64,000 bases of DNA from Bacteroidales bacterium. GTDB lineage: Bacteria; Bacteroidota; Bacteroidia; Bacteroidales; UBA932. The stretch covers positions 62,001 through 126,000 of the forward strand of contig JAAYJQ010000019.1 of NCBI GenBank assembly GCA_012522855.1, in the 5' to 3' direction. Positions 18,676-27,208 of the stretch are shown here, piece by piece. A program made the translations under genes and the position numbers. Under the pieces are notes generated by a model. It saw only the letters and a program-made list of their open reading frames with translations. It did no database searches and was not told the origin of the DNA. The first letter of the stretch is position 1; every line of letters begins with the position of its first letter.

Positions 18676-19911
18676 TTAGGCCTCGGCAGGCGCCTCTGGC
18701 TTCGCCTCTTCGGCTGCCGGAGTTTCCTTAGCAGGCGCCTCAGGTTTCGTTTCTTCGGCTGCCGGAGTTTCCTTAGCAGGAGCCTCAGGCTTCGCCTCTT
18801 CGGCGGTAGGTGCTTCTTTAGCAGGCGCCTCAGGTTTCGCCTTTTTGGCGGCAGGCGCTTCCTTAGCAGGCGCCTCAGGCTTCGCCTCTTCGGCGGCAGG
18901 CTCTTCCTTAGCAGGAGCCTCAGGCTTTGCCTCTTCGGCTGCCGGAGTTTCCTTAGCAGGCGCCTCAGGCTTCGCCTCTTCGGCGACAGGAGTTTCCTTA
19001 GCAGGAGCCTCAGGCTTTGCCTCTTCGGCGGCCGGAGTTTCCTTAGCAGGCGCCTCAGGCTTCGCCTCTTCGGCGACAGGAGTTTCTTTAGCAGGTGCCT
19101 CTTTTGCGGCCGGAGCCTCAGGCTTTGCCTCTTCGGCTGCCGGAGTTTCCTTAACAGGAGCCTCAGGTTTTGCCTCTTCGGCGGCAGGAGTTTCCTTAGC
19201 AGGCGCCTCAGGCTTCGCCTCTTCGGCGACAGGAGTTTCCTTAGCAGGAGCCTCAGGCTTCGCCTCTTCGGCGGCCGGAGTTTCCTTAACAGGAGCCTCA
19301 GGCTTCGCCTCTTCGGCGGCCGGAGTTTCCTTAGCAGGAGTCTCAGGCTTTGCCTCTTCGGCGGCAGGCGCTTCAGCGGCTACGGCTTCCGCGGCAGCAG
19401 CGGCCTTGGCGGCAGCGGTCTCAGCGGCAGCTTTACGTTCTGCTTCAGCCAATTCTTCGGCCTTCTTGGCGAGGGCCTCGGCCCGCTCGTTGTTTACCTT
19501 CCTTTCCGCTTCGCGAGCAGCTTTGGCCAGGTCGGCGGCCTCCTTGACGAGACCTTCCTTCTTGGCTTCGATCTTGGCATCGCGCTGTGCCTTCCAAGCA
19601 TTCCATTTCTGGTCTGCCTGTTCTTGCGTAAGCGCGCCCTTCTCCACGCCCTTGTTCAGGTGCTTCCTCAAGAGGACGCCCTCGTAGGAAAAGATCCTGC
19701 GGACAACCAGAGAGGGTTGCGCGCCGACCTTGAGCCAGGAGAGCGCTTTCTCGGAATCGAGAACGATCGTGGCGGGGTTCGTGTTCGGGTTGTAGGTGCC
19801 GAGTTGCTCGATGTAACGACCATCGCGAGGTGCGCGCGAGTCAGCTACGACAATGTGGAAGAATGCGAAATTCTTCTTACCGTAGCGCTGTAATCTGATT
19901 TTAACAGCCAT
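18676..19911 (-). CDS. rpsP: 30S ribosomal protein bS16 with very long repeat tail
   Basis: Residues 1-85 are an ordinary bS16 (MAVKIRLQRYGKKNFAFFHIVVADSRAPRDGRYIEQLGTYNP...). Residues about 90-180 are a charged Ala/Glu/Lys helix as seen in many Bacteroidota. From residue about 184 to the end (411) come 15 KPE-containing copies of a 15-residue unit (consensus KPEAPAKETPAAEEA), encoded by a 45-bp tandem repeat at about 18679-19362. bS16 normally has 80-90 residues, and about 180 in relatives. The tail is acidic and proline-rich, so probably disordered. No frameshift is seen. A -33/-7 promoter lies at 19966-19996. Confidence 0.95.
   Translation of the reverse strand: MAVKIRLQRYGKKNFAFFHIVVADSRAPRDGRYIEQLGTYNPNTNPATIVLDSEKALSWLKVGAQPSLVVRRIFSYEGVLLRKHLNKGVEKGALTQEQADQKWNAWKAQRDAKIEAKKEGLVKEAADLAKAAREAERKVNNERAEALAKKAEELAEAERKAAAETAAAKAAAAAEAVAAEAPAAEEAKPETPAKETPAAEEAKPEAPVKETPAAEEAKPEAPAKETPVAEEAKPEAPAKETPAAEEAKPEAPVKETPAAEEAKPEAPAAKEAPAKETPVAEEAKPEAPAKETPAAEEAKPEAPAKETPVAEEAKPEAPAKETPAAEEAKPEAPAKEEPAAEEAKPEAPAKEAPAAKKAKPEAPAKEAPTAEEAKPEAPAKETPAAEETKPEAPAKETPAAEEAKPEAPAEA
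18679..19362 (-). repeat. 45-bp coding tandem repeat in rpsP
   Basis: About 15 copies of a 45-bp unit encode the KPEAPAKETPAAEEA tail. One unit carries an extra KEAPA insertion, and copies differ mainly at the A/V/T/E positions of KETP[A/V] and APA/APV. The high copy similarity makes slippage and length change between strains likely. Confidence 0.92.
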
Positions 19912-19965
19912 TGTGAATCTGTTTTAAAAATTAATAACCAACTGCTTCCAACACGTGAAAGCTCG

Positions 19966-19996
19966 CAAAGATACAAAGTTTTTTTTCATTGGCGAA
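19966..19996 (-). promoter_or_regulatory. rpsP-rimM promoter
   Basis: Minus strand TTCG (19993-19996), 19 nt, then TATCTTTG (19966-19973). The -7 box is perfect, the -33 box has one mismatch. Divergent from the tRNA-Leu promoter that begins 6 nt away. Confidence 0.7.
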
Positions 19997-20001
19997 TTAA
20001 T

Positions 20002-20032
20002 TTTGCAGATTCGGGATTATTCCCTATTTTTG
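20002..20032 (+). promoter_or_regulatory. tRNA-Leu(GAG) promoter
   Basis: TTTG (20002-20005), 19 nt, TATTTTTG (20025-20032): perfect fit to the Bacteroidota consensus, 31 nt before the tRNA 5' end. Confidence 0.85.
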
Positions 20033-20062
20033 CATTCCTGTTTCACGGGAAAACACATGTCT

Positions 20063-20148
20063 GCGGTAGTGGTGAAATGGTATACACGCTACTTTGAGGG
20101 GGTAGTGGGCGCAAGTCCGTGTGAGTTCGACTCTCACCTACCGCACCA
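20063..20148 (+). tRNA. tRNA-Leu (GAG), CCA encoded
   Basis: Acceptor GCGGTAG/CTACCGC, anticodon stem CTACT/GGTAG and loop TTGAGGG giving GAG, long variable arm, T-loop TTCGACT, discriminator A and a genomic CCA (20146-20148). Followed at once by a strong terminator, so this is a single-gene unit. Confidence 0.95.
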
Positions 20149-20184
20149 AAATCGGCTTCAGAACATTCCTGAAGCCGATTTTTC
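20148..20184 (+). terminator. Rho-independent terminator of tRNA-Leu(GAG)
   Basis: A stem AATCGGCTTCAG/CTGAAGCCGATT with a 7-nt loop (20162-20168) and a run of T after it (TTTTTCT). Confidence 0.9.
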
Positions 20185-20367
20185 TATTATGCTTGGCGAT
20201 GTTTTGTTATTCCCTGCCACATATTGACGAGCTGCCCAGCCTCTTCTTATTCTCTGAATTTTTCCCGTCCCTGAGAGCGCCAGAAACGGATTTCACGTGC
20301 CCGTCTTATCGTTCTTTGTTAAAGGTTCTGTATCAAATCTGTTGCAAAAGACACTTGAAAAAAGCCG

Positions 20368-20525
20368 GAAATATTTTGCGAACCACGGCCGCCGGATCAT
20401 GTCCTCTACATGCTTGCATGAGCGATCCCTGCGGCAATATGGTCATTTAAAAGGGGTGTTTTCCACAGGAATATGCCATACAGGCATCTGGGAGCGGGAT
20501 CCGTGCGGCCGTGGTTTGTAGAAAG
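20368..20525 (+). repeat. R repeat, copy 1 (terminal inverted repeat, about 155 bp)
   Basis: Left end CGAACCACGGCCG at 20379-20391 and right end CGGCCGTGGTTTG at 20506-20518 are inverted copies of each other. Interior resembles copy 2 at 51704-51860 (TTTAAAAGGGG, TTTTCCAC, ATATGCC in the same order). Looks like a non-autonomous miniature element or a structured RNA; no coding potential. Confidence 0.6.
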
Positions 20526-20668
20526 TCAGCAACATGTTCGAAACACTCCCACACGTTCTGGACCGGAGTCTGCGGGATCTATAATAGATAGATTGCGGCA
20601 AATAATTCGAAGAGCCGTCTTTGTCCATTCCACATCCCCGAAGGATGGACGAGCGAACGATGTATGAT

Positions 20669-20780
20669 CCGTGGAGGGCAATATCTTGACGGACAGGAGG
20701 AAAGATGAATATACCTCTGGTTAAATCGACCGAGGCTACAGGGCGGAAAGTCCATAGCCTCGGACTGTTACCCTCCACGG
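20669..20780. repeat. Closed inverted-repeat element (E-like), possible structured RNA
   Basis: Arms CCGTGGAGGGCAATA (20669-20683) and TGTTACCCTCCACGG (20766-20780) pair over 15 positions with two mismatches. Inside, CCGAGGCTA (20730-20738) pairs perfectly with TAGCCTCGG (20755-20763), and GAGG/CCTC near 20697-20716 forms a third short stem. The outer arm CGTGGAGGGCAA is shared with the E elements at 52169 and 56685, and the length (112 nt) is almost the same as theirs (110 nt). Confidence 0.5.
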
Positions 20781-21276
20781 GACACATAAATGATCCACCC
20801 TCGGCCAAGCTACGAGCATATTTTCCCGGGAATATGAGACCTGAACCCCGCTGCAGGCTTCTCTGTTCGGAGTTTCCTCTTCCAGGTGGTCAGCCGAACT
20901 GCACACCTGGAAACATATTCCCGTCAAGATGAGGCCGTCAAAGTTGCAGGTGTTCGAATATTCTTCCACCTGCGAGTCGAGGAACTGCAACGGTGCCGCA
21001 ACTGCCGACAGCTCGGGAAAGAGGTAGCACGAGGGATTGTCAGCCTTTCGTGGGGACGGTGACGCGGAAGGCAGGGGGTCGAAATCGGGAACAGTAACGA
21101 CACAAGGGACTGCCGGCAGGCCGGGAAAGAGACATGGCAGCGGGCGGCGTCTTTGATTTTTGACCGAAATGCTTTTCAATTTGTTGAGATTGGGTGGGAT
21201 CCTTTCGATTTCATGCGAATCTGTGTAAATTTAAGTTTTCGGAACGACTGCATGGATTCAATCAATGTAAAGCTAT

Positions 21277-22713
21277 ATGGAAAAAGCGTTTTTCGCCGTT
21301 GATCTCGGCGCGACCAGCGGGAGAACGATCCTCGCGACCTTGTCCGACAACGGGCTGGAACTCAGTGAGGTCAATCGTTTTCCGAACCATCTTCTCCAAG
21401 TAGGGGAAAACTTTTACTGGGATATCTACGAACTCTACCGGAACATCCTGGAAGGACTGAAAATCGTTTCCGGAAAAGGGATACGGTTGACCTCGATCGG
21501 CATCGATACCTGGGGCTGCGATTTCGTGTGCGTCGGAAAGGACGGGAAGTTCCTCCGTCTGCCTTCCGCGTACCGCGATCCCTGGACGGACGGGGCGCCC
21601 GAAAAATTTTTCGAGCGGATGCCGTTGAGCGAAGTCTATGGAAAGACCGGGATCCAGGTCATGAACTTCAATTCCATCTTTCAGATGGACACGATGCGGC
21701 GCCATAAAGACAGCGCGTTCGAGGCGGCGGACAAGATCCTGTTCATCCCGGACGCGCTCAGTTACATGCTCACCGGAGAGATGGTTTGTGAATATTCCGT
21801 GGCTTCCACCGGACAGATCGTCAATCCCGGGACCCGCAAGCTTGAACCTTCGATCCTGAAGGCCGTCGGCCTGACAGAGGCGAACTTCGGTCGCTTCGTC
21901 TATCCGGGGGAAGAGATCGGCTGCCTGCGCCCGGAAGTCCAGAAACTTACGGGGCTCGGGCCGGTGCCGGTGATCGCCGTCGCAGGACACGACACCGCCA
22001 GCGCCGTGGCTGCCGTGCCTGCCGAAAATGAAAAATTCGCCTATCTGAGCAGCGGAACCTGGTCGCTGATGGGCATCGAGACTCCCAAGCCGATCATCAA
22101 TCCGGACACCCGACAGTTGAACTTCACGAACGAGGGCGGAATCGAAGGAACGACTCGTTTCCTCAAGAACATCACAGGGATGTGGCTTCTGGAGCGCTGC
22201 CGTCAGGTTTGGAAGGCGGAAGGCCGGGAATATTCCTACGACCGGATCCAAGAAGAGGCCTGGAAGGCGAAAGATTTCCCTTCTACGGTCAATCCGGACG
22301 ATCCGCGCTTGGCCAATCCCGAGAACATGGTCGAAGTCATCCGTTCCTTGGCCGCTGAGCAGAATCAACCGGTCCCGCAGACGGATGGAGAGATGATCAG
22401 CTGCATCTACCACAGCCTGGTCGCTAAATATATGGAAGTCATCGACATTCTCCGGCGTTTCGCTCCGTTTGAAATCCGGAAACTGCACGTGATCGGCGGA
22501 GGCTCCGCCAATGGCATCGTGAGCCAATGGACAGCCGACGCGCTCGGGATGCCCGTGGTCTGCGGCCCGACCGAAGCGACTGCTGTCGGCAATGTGATGG
22601 TGCAGGCCAGAACGGCCGGCCTCGTAAAAGATCTTTGGGAAATGCGTGAGATCATCGCCAAAGCCTTCGCTGTGAAGACCTATCTCCCCGGCAATAAACA
22701 ATCAAAACCATAA
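21277..22713 (+). CDS. rhaB: Rhamnulokinase
   Basis: FGGY-family sugar kinase, 478 aa. Starts MEKAFFAVDLGATSGRTILATL (phosphate-1 motif). Rhamnulokinase-type features include FPNHLLQVGENFYWDIYELYRNILEGL, GIDTWGCDFVCVGKDG, YRDPWTDGAPEKFF, QFMNFNSIFQMD-like motif (VMNFNSIFQMD), and the C-terminal ATP motif HVIGGGSANGIVSQWTADALG. First gene of a four-gene operon with rhaT (3-nt gap). It phosphorylates L-rhamnulose in the expected pathway. Confidence 0.92.
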   Translation: MEKAFFAVDLGATSGRTILATLSDNGLELSEVNRFPNHLLQVGENFYWDIYELYRNILEGLKIVSGKGIRLTSIGIDTWGCDFVCVGKDGKFLRLPSAYRDPWTDGAPEKFFERMPLSEVYGKTGIQVMNFNSIFQMDTMRRHKDSAFEAADKILFIPDALSYMLTGEMVCEYSVASTGQIVNPGTRKLEPSILKAVGLTEANFGRFVYPGEEIGCLRPEVQKLTGLGPVPVIAVAGHDTASAVAAVPAENEKFAYLSSGTWSLMGIETPKPIINPDTRQLNFTNEGGIEGTTRFLKNITGMWLLERCRQVWKAEGREYSYDRIQEEAWKAKDFPSTVNPDDPRLANPENMVEVIRSLAAEQNQPVPQTDGEMISCIYHSLVAKYMEVIDILRRFAPFEIRKLHVIGGGSANGIVSQWTADALGMPVVCGPTEATAVGNVMVQARTAGLVKDLWEMREIIAKAFAVKTYLPGNKQSKP

Positions 22714-22716
22714 GCC

Positions 22717-23721
22717 ATGATTTTCATCGGATTACTGATCATCGCGATCGGAGCCTTCTGCCAGTCCAGCAGCTACGTCCCCATCAATAAAGTCAAGAAC
22801 TGGAGTTGGGAATCCTACTGGTTCGTCCAGGGCATTTTCGCTTGGCTGGTGTTCCCGATTCTGGGCGCTTTGCTGGCCATCCCTTCGGGGGAATCCCTCC
22901 TGGGCCTGTATGCCGCCCATTCGGCCGCGACCCTGAAAACCATCTTTTTCGGAATGTTATGGGGGATTGGCGGCCTTACTTTCGGACTTTCCATGCGCTA
23001 TTTGGGGGTCGCGCTCGGTCAATCGGTCGCCTTGGGCCTTTGCTCGGCACTCGGTACCATTTTGACTCCCGTATTCACCGGCAATATGCAGGATCTGACA
23101 ACTCCGGTGATCGTGGGTGTGGTCGTGATGCTGATCGGTATCACCATTCTGGGCATCGCCGGTTCTTTGAAAACCAAAGAAGTGGATGACGAGAAGAAGA
23201 AGGAATCCGTCAAGGATTTCAACTTCGGCAAAGGGATTCTGGTCGCCGTGCTTTCCGGCTTTATGAGCGCCTGCTTCGCCATCGGACTGGGCTTCGGAGC
23301 TCCACTGAGCTGGGAGGGCACCCCTGAAATCTTCAAGACCCTGCCCGCTACCCTCCTGGTGACTTTCGGCGGCTTCCTCGTGAACGCAGCCTACTGCCTT
23401 TCCCAGAATGCGAAAAACAAGACCTGGGGCGATTATAAAAAAGGCAATGTATGGGGCAATAATCTGATATTCTGTGCGTTGGCAGGACTGCTCTGGTACA
23501 GCCAGTTCTTCGGACTCTCGCTGGGAAAGGGCTTCCTGGCCGGTTCCGCCGTGCTCCTTGCATTCAGCTGGAGCATCCTGATGTCGCTGAACGTAACTTT
23601 CTCCAATGTCTGGGGAATCATCCTGAAGGAATGGAAGGGCTGTTCGAAGAAGACGATTGTCGTCTTGATCGGTGGTCTGGTTATCCTGGTTATTTCCTGC
23701 TTCTTACCTCAATTGCTGTAG
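22717..23721 (+). CDS. rhaT: L-rhamnose/H+ symporter
   Basis: RhaT-family permease in the inner membrane, 334 aa with about ten membrane segments. Seen: GAFCQSSSYVPINKVKNWSWESYWFVQGIFAWLVFPILGALLA at the N-terminus and LIFCALAGLLWYSQFFGLSLGKG near residue 260, as in RhaT. A charged cytoplasmic loop (KTKEVDDEKKKESVKD) splits the halves. It immediately follows rhaB, supporting rhamnose as substrate. Confidence 0.9.
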   Translation: MIFIGLLIIAIGAFCQSSSYVPINKVKNWSWESYWFVQGIFAWLVFPILGALLAIPSGESLLGLYAAHSAATLKTIFFGMLWGIGGLTFGLSMRYLGVALGQSVALGLCSALGTILTPVFTGNMQDLTTPVIVGVVVMLIGITILGIAGSLKTKEVDDEKKKESVKDFNFGKGILVAVLSGFMSACFAIGLGFGAPLSWEGTPEIFKTLPATLLVTFGGFLVNAAYCLSQNAKNKTWGDYKKGNVWGNNLIFCALAGLLWYSQFFGLSLGKGFLAGSAVLLAFSWSILMSLNVTFSNVWGIILKEWKGCSKKTIVVLIGGLVILVISCFLPQLL

Positions 23722-23722
23722 C

Positions 23723-24841
23723 ATGAAGAAGATTCTCGATGTAAACGCCCACCTGCACACCCCTTATTCCTTCAGCGCTTTTACCGATGTGAAGCAAGCC
23801 TTGGATCTGGCGTCGAAGGAAGGGGTGCAAGTTGTGGGCATCAATGATTTCTACTCCCTCGACGGTTATCGGGAATGGAGCGAGGCTTGCGCAGAGCGGC
23901 GCCTTTATCCGCTGTTCAATGTCGAATTCATCTCCCTCAATGCAGAGGACCAGGCGGCGGGACTCCGGGTCAACGATCCGAACAATCCGGGCCGCACCTA
24001 CTTAAGCGGCAAAGGTCTGGCCTATCCTGTGATCCTGAAGGGAAAGGAGGCGGAACTGTTGGCCGGGGCGCGGGCGGAATCGAATGCCCAAGTCGAACGC
24101 ATGTCCGTTAAACTCAATGATCATTTACAGGCCGTGAAAGCCGGGTTCACTTTGAATTTCCGTCGGATCGTGCAGGATCTCACCCGGGGATCCGTGCGAG
24201 AGCGCCATTTGGCCAAGGCTCTCCGGTTGGCGGTCGAAGCCAAGTTCAGCCGAGATACCGATCGGCTGGCCTGCTATGAGCGCGTGTTCGGCGGGAAACC
24301 GCTTTCCGCCCCGCTTTCGGACCAGGCTGCTGTGGAGAACGAGATCCGAAGCAAGCTGCTGAAAGCAGGGGGCGCTGCCTTTGTCCCGGAGGATCCCACC
24401 GCCTTCCTTCCCATGGAAACCGTCTGCAGGATCATTCTCGCCGCGGGCGGAATCCCGACCTATCCCTTCTTGGCGGACGATACCAAAGGAGCGTTTACGG
24501 ATTTTGAGGGGGATCTCCAGCGGGCGGCGAACACGCTCAAGAAAAGAGGCATTGCCTCGGCTGAGTTTATCACGACGCGCAATTCCACTGCCGTGTTGGA
24601 ACAGTATTCTACCTATTTGCAGGACGAAGGCTTCACGGTGACTTTCGGTTCCGAACACAATACGCCCGCGCTGGAACCGATCCTGCTCCGGACACGTGAC
24701 CATGCCGAGGGGCTTAGCGATAAACTCCGCGAAATCAATTACCGCGGGGCTTGCGTGGTGGCCGCCCATCAGGCCGGTCTGTCTTCCGTCGAAGAAGGAG
24801 ATGCCCTCATCCGGAAATCGGTCGGAGAACCAGCTTGTTGA
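23723..24841 (+). CDS. PHP-domain protein of the rhamnose operon, function unknown
   Basis: 372 aa. Metal-site motifs of the PHP fold are visible: VNAHLHTPYSF (HxH) at residues 7-17, GINDFYS near 38, PLFNVEF, and FGSEHNTPAL near 310, so a divalent-metal phosphoesterase-like centre is expected. Start at ATG 23723, one base after the rhaT stop. It occupies the place where a rhamnose isomerase gene is usual, but PHP enzymes are hydrolases, not isomerases, so an isomerase role is not supported. A role in clearing a phosphorylated by-product is a guess. Confidence 0.7.
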   Translation: MKKILDVNAHLHTPYSFSAFTDVKQALDLASKEGVQVVGINDFYSLDGYREWSEACAERRLYPLFNVEFISLNAEDQAAGLRVNDPNNPGRTYLSGKGLAYPVILKGKEAELLAGARAESNAQVERMSVKLNDHLQAVKAGFTLNFRRIVQDLTRGSVRERHLAKALRLAVEAKFSRDTDRLACYERVFGGKPLSAPLSDQAAVENEIRSKLLKAGGAAFVPEDPTAFLPMETVCRIILAAGGIPTYPFLADDTKGAFTDFEGDLQRAANTLKKRGIASAEFITTRNSTAVLEQYSTYLQDEGFTVTFGSEHNTPALEPILLRTRDHAEGLSDKLREINYRGACVVAAHQAGLSSVEEGDALIRKSVGEPAC

Positions 24842-24866
24842 ATGAATTGAAGTACACAATTACAGT

Positions 24867-26828
24867 ATGAAAAAAGGAATAGATAATCTGATTGCCGTCT
24901 CTCGGAAATATGGAGCAGACGCGCGGTTTGTCATCGCTGGAGGGGGAAACACTTCCTACAAGAACGCCGAAAAACTCTGGGTCAAGGCAAGCGGACATGC
25001 GCTAGCCACCATTACAGAGGAAGGTTTTGCCATCCTCGACCGGGCAGTCCTGAACACAATGGGCGCGAAGGAATACAGTTCGGACCCGTCGGAGCGGGAA
25101 GCCCAGGTAAAAAACGATCTGGCCAATGCCAGCCTCACCAAGGATCGGCGTCCATCGGTCGAGACATCGCTCCACAATTGTATCGGATTCGCCTATGTGG
25201 TGCATCTGCACCCGACCCTCGTGAACGCGCTGATGTGCGCTTCTTCCGCTGAAAGAACTTGCGCGGAGCTTTTTCCCGAAGCGCTCTACATTGAATATAC
25301 CGATCCCGGCTACACGCTGTTCAAAAAGGTTTACGATCGGATCGAAGCCCGAAAGGCTGCGACGGGCAGGGAACCCCAGGTGATCTTTCTTCAGAACCAC
25401 GGCGTCTTCGTAGGCGCTGACTCGACCGAGGAGATCGCGCGCATCTACGACGGAATTATCGACAAACTTTCCGCCCTTGCCGGCGTGCTTCCAGAAGGTG
25501 AAACCGAGATTCCTGCGACTGTTTCCGAGACGCTTCCCGCCATCCGCCAGATGCTTTCCCGCAGCGGACGCGGGCTCAAGACTCTGCGTGTCACGCGGAA
25601 TGCCCTGGTGGACACCTTCCTCGAAAGCGTGGAAGCCTATTCAGAAGTTTCCACGCCCTTTACGCCGGACATGATCGTCTACTGCAAGCAGGAATACCTT
25701 TATCTTGACGCGGTCTCCGAAGCGGATCTGCTCCGGCAGGCCGAAGAAAAGATCGAGGCCTATGTCGCGAGGCGCGGTTACACGCCGAAAGTTCTTCTGA
25801 TCAAGGGGATAGGGTTGGTCGCTGTCGGGGATCACGCCCGGAACGCCGATATCGTCACGGATGTTTTCCTGGACGCGATGAAGATCGCGTTTTGGGCGCG
25901 GGCCTTTGGCGGGGCGCATCCGATGGAGCGCGAATGGATCGATTTCATCGACAATTGGGAAGTTGAAAACTATCGCCGTCAGGTTGCTGCCGGGAATTCA
26001 AGAGGTCGGGTCGAGGGCAAGACCATCATCGTGACGGGAGCCGCCCAGGGCTTCGGCGAGGGAATCGCGCGGGAGCTCCTCCTGCAGGGAGCGAACATTG
26101 TCGTAGCGGACTTGAACGAAGAGACGGGGGGGAGGACGACCGCGGCGCTCAATGCAATCGCAGGAAACAACAGCGTCCTCTTTGTCAAGACAAACGTCGC
26201 GGACTTGGAGAGTGTACAGGGATTGGTTCGCGCCACCGTCATCCGCTTCGGTGCCCTGGATGCCTTCATCAGCAATGCCGGCGTGGTCCGCGCGGGTAAT
26301 CTGGAAGACATGACCCTGGAAAACATGCAGTTCGTCTCCAACATCAACTACATGGGCTACTTCGTCTGCGCGAAAGCAGCTTCCCATGTCATGAAACTTC
26401 AGACGGCTCAGGATCCGGACTATTACGCTGACATCATCCAGATCAACAGCAAGAGCGGAGTCCGGGGAAGCAAGGCCAATTTCGCCTATGCCGGAAGCAA
26501 GTTCGGCGGTATCGGGCTTACCCAGAGCTTTGCCCTTGAACTCGCGCCCTTCCGTATCAAGGTGAACAGCATCTGTCCGGGCAACTACTACGACGGGCCG
26601 CTCTGGAGCAATCCGGAAAAAGGACTCTTTACCCAGTATCTCCAGGCAGGCAAGGTCCCTGGCGCGAAGACGGTCCAGGAAGTGAAGGACCATTATCTTG
26701 CCCAGGTTCCCATGCGCAAGGGTTGTAATCCGGCGGATGTGACCAAAGCGATTCTCTACGCCATTGACCAGACAGGGGAGACCGGACAGGCCATCCCCGT
26801 GACCGGCGGCCAGGTTATGTTGGCGTGA
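24867..26828 (+). CDS. Bifunctional class II aldolase / short-chain dehydrogenase (rhamnulose-1-phosphate type)
   Basis: 653 aa, two fused enzymes. Residues about 1-380: class II aldolase with the zinc ligands in VVHLHPTLVNAL and FLQNHGVFVG. Residues about 390-653: SDR with IIVTGAAQGFGEGIARELL (Rossmann), ISNAGVV and the catalytic YAGSK. In this operon it probably splits rhamnulose 1-phosphate into dihydroxyacetone phosphate and L-lactaldehyde and oxidises the lactaldehyde. Such fusions are known in several phyla. 25 nt after the PHP gene, last in the operon. Confidence 0.88.
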   Translation: MKKGIDNLIAVSRKYGADARFVIAGGGNTSYKNAEKLWVKASGHALATITEEGFAILDRAVLNTMGAKEYSSDPSEREAQVKNDLANASLTKDRRPSVETSLHNCIGFAYVVHLHPTLVNALMCASSAERTCAELFPEALYIEYTDPGYTLFKKVYDRIEARKAATGREPQVIFLQNHGVFVGADSTEEIARIYDGIIDKLSALAGVLPEGETEIPATVSETLPAIRQMLSRSGRGLKTLRVTRNALVDTFLESVEAYSEVSTPFTPDMIVYCKQEYLYLDAVSEADLLRQAEEKIEAYVARRGYTPKVLLIKGIGLVAVGDHARNADIVTDVFLDAMKIAFWARAFGGAHPMEREWIDFIDNWEVENYRRQVAAGNSRGRVEGKTIIVTGAAQGFGEGIARELLLQGANIVVADLNEETGGRTTAALNAIAGNNSVLFVKTNVADLESVQGLVRATVIRFGALDAFISNAGVVRAGNLEDMTLENMQFVSNINYMGYFVCAKAASHVMKLQTAQDPDYYADIIQINSKSGVRGSKANFAYAGSKFGGIGLTQSFALELAPFRIKVNSICPGNYYDGPLWSNPEKGLFTQYLQAGKVPGAKTVQEVKDHYLAQVPMRKGCNPADVTKAILYAIDQTGETGQAIPVTGGQVMLA

Positions 26829-26864
26829 GCCGGTTTCAGAATCGTCCCAGGTAGGGGTGTAGGA

Positions 26865-27026
26865 TTATTCGGCAGGTTCGAAGTCTTCCTTGCCTACGCC
26901 GCAGAGGGGACAAACCCAATCTTCGGGGAGTTCTTCGAAGGCGGTTCCGGGGGCGATGCCGTTTTCGGGATCACCGATTTGGGGATCATACTCGTAGCCA
27001 CAAACTTTGCAGACGTACTTTTTCAT
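26865..27026 (-). CDS. Rubredoxin
   Basis: 54-aa electron carrier. [15 protein letters not shown], then [27 protein letters not shown]: the two CxxCG knots that bind one iron are complete. Start at ATG 27026; upstream in-frame codons lie before the probable transcription start. A -7 box TATCTTTG sits at 27057-27064 (minus). Partner unknown; rubredoxins in anaerobic Bacteroidota usually serve oxygen or peroxide reduction. Confidence 0.95.
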   Translation of the reverse strand: MKKYVCKVCGYEYDPQIGDPENGIAPGTAFEELPEDWVCPLCGVGKEDFEPAE

Positions 27027-27056
27027 ATTCGTAAAAGATTGAAAATTGTCATGCAG

Positions 27057-27064
27057 CAAAGATA
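27057..27064 (-). promoter_or_regulatory. -7 box of rubredoxin gene
   Basis: TATCTTTG on the minus strand, about 30 nt before the ATG. No exact -33 TTTG. Confidence 0.55.
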
Positions 27065-27172
27065 GCACAAATCACGAAATCGAAATTGCTGATCTGCTTA
27101 TAATTATAAATTAAAATATTCTACTTGCTAAGGGTTTCGCAATAAAATCGTTTTAAAAAATTATTTAAAACG

Positions 27173-27203
27173 TTTGGAAATTAAAATAAACTTGATATCT
27201 TTG
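27173..27203 (+). promoter_or_regulatory. Promoter of candidate small RNA
   Basis: TTTG (27173-27176), 19 nt, TATCTTTG (27196-27203), an exact consensus match. No start codon of a gene follows within 200 nt; a terminator does. Confidence 0.8.
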
Positions 27204-27208
27204 CATCG

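Larger units (their letters stand above)
20185..21276. other. Gene-free gap between tRNA-Leu and rhaB
   Basis: No convincing gene in 1.09 kb. It holds an R-type repeat (20368-20525), a closed E-like inverted repeat (20669-20780) and several further perfect inverted repeats, including CCAGGTG/CACCTGG near 20882-20910 and GCAGGTG/CACCTGC near 20946-20973. The ORFs in it have no recognisable domain and lie on both strands across the same repeats. Similar gaps at 51628-52449 and 56216-57283 carry related elements. Confidence 0.7.

Noticed and set aside
18391..19893. 500-residue open frame on the plus strand opposite rpsP
   Set aside because: Arg/Leu/Phe-rich repetitive product that is the mirror of the 45-bp repeat; the minus frame encodes a real bS16.
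20741..20756. GCGGAAAGTCC, reminiscent of the RNase P RNA 5' core
   Set aside because: The rest of the RNase P signature (ACAGAA and P4 partner) is missing.
20736..21179. 147-residue minus ORF in the gap before rhaB
   Set aside because: Cys/Pro-rich without domain; spans several inverted repeats.
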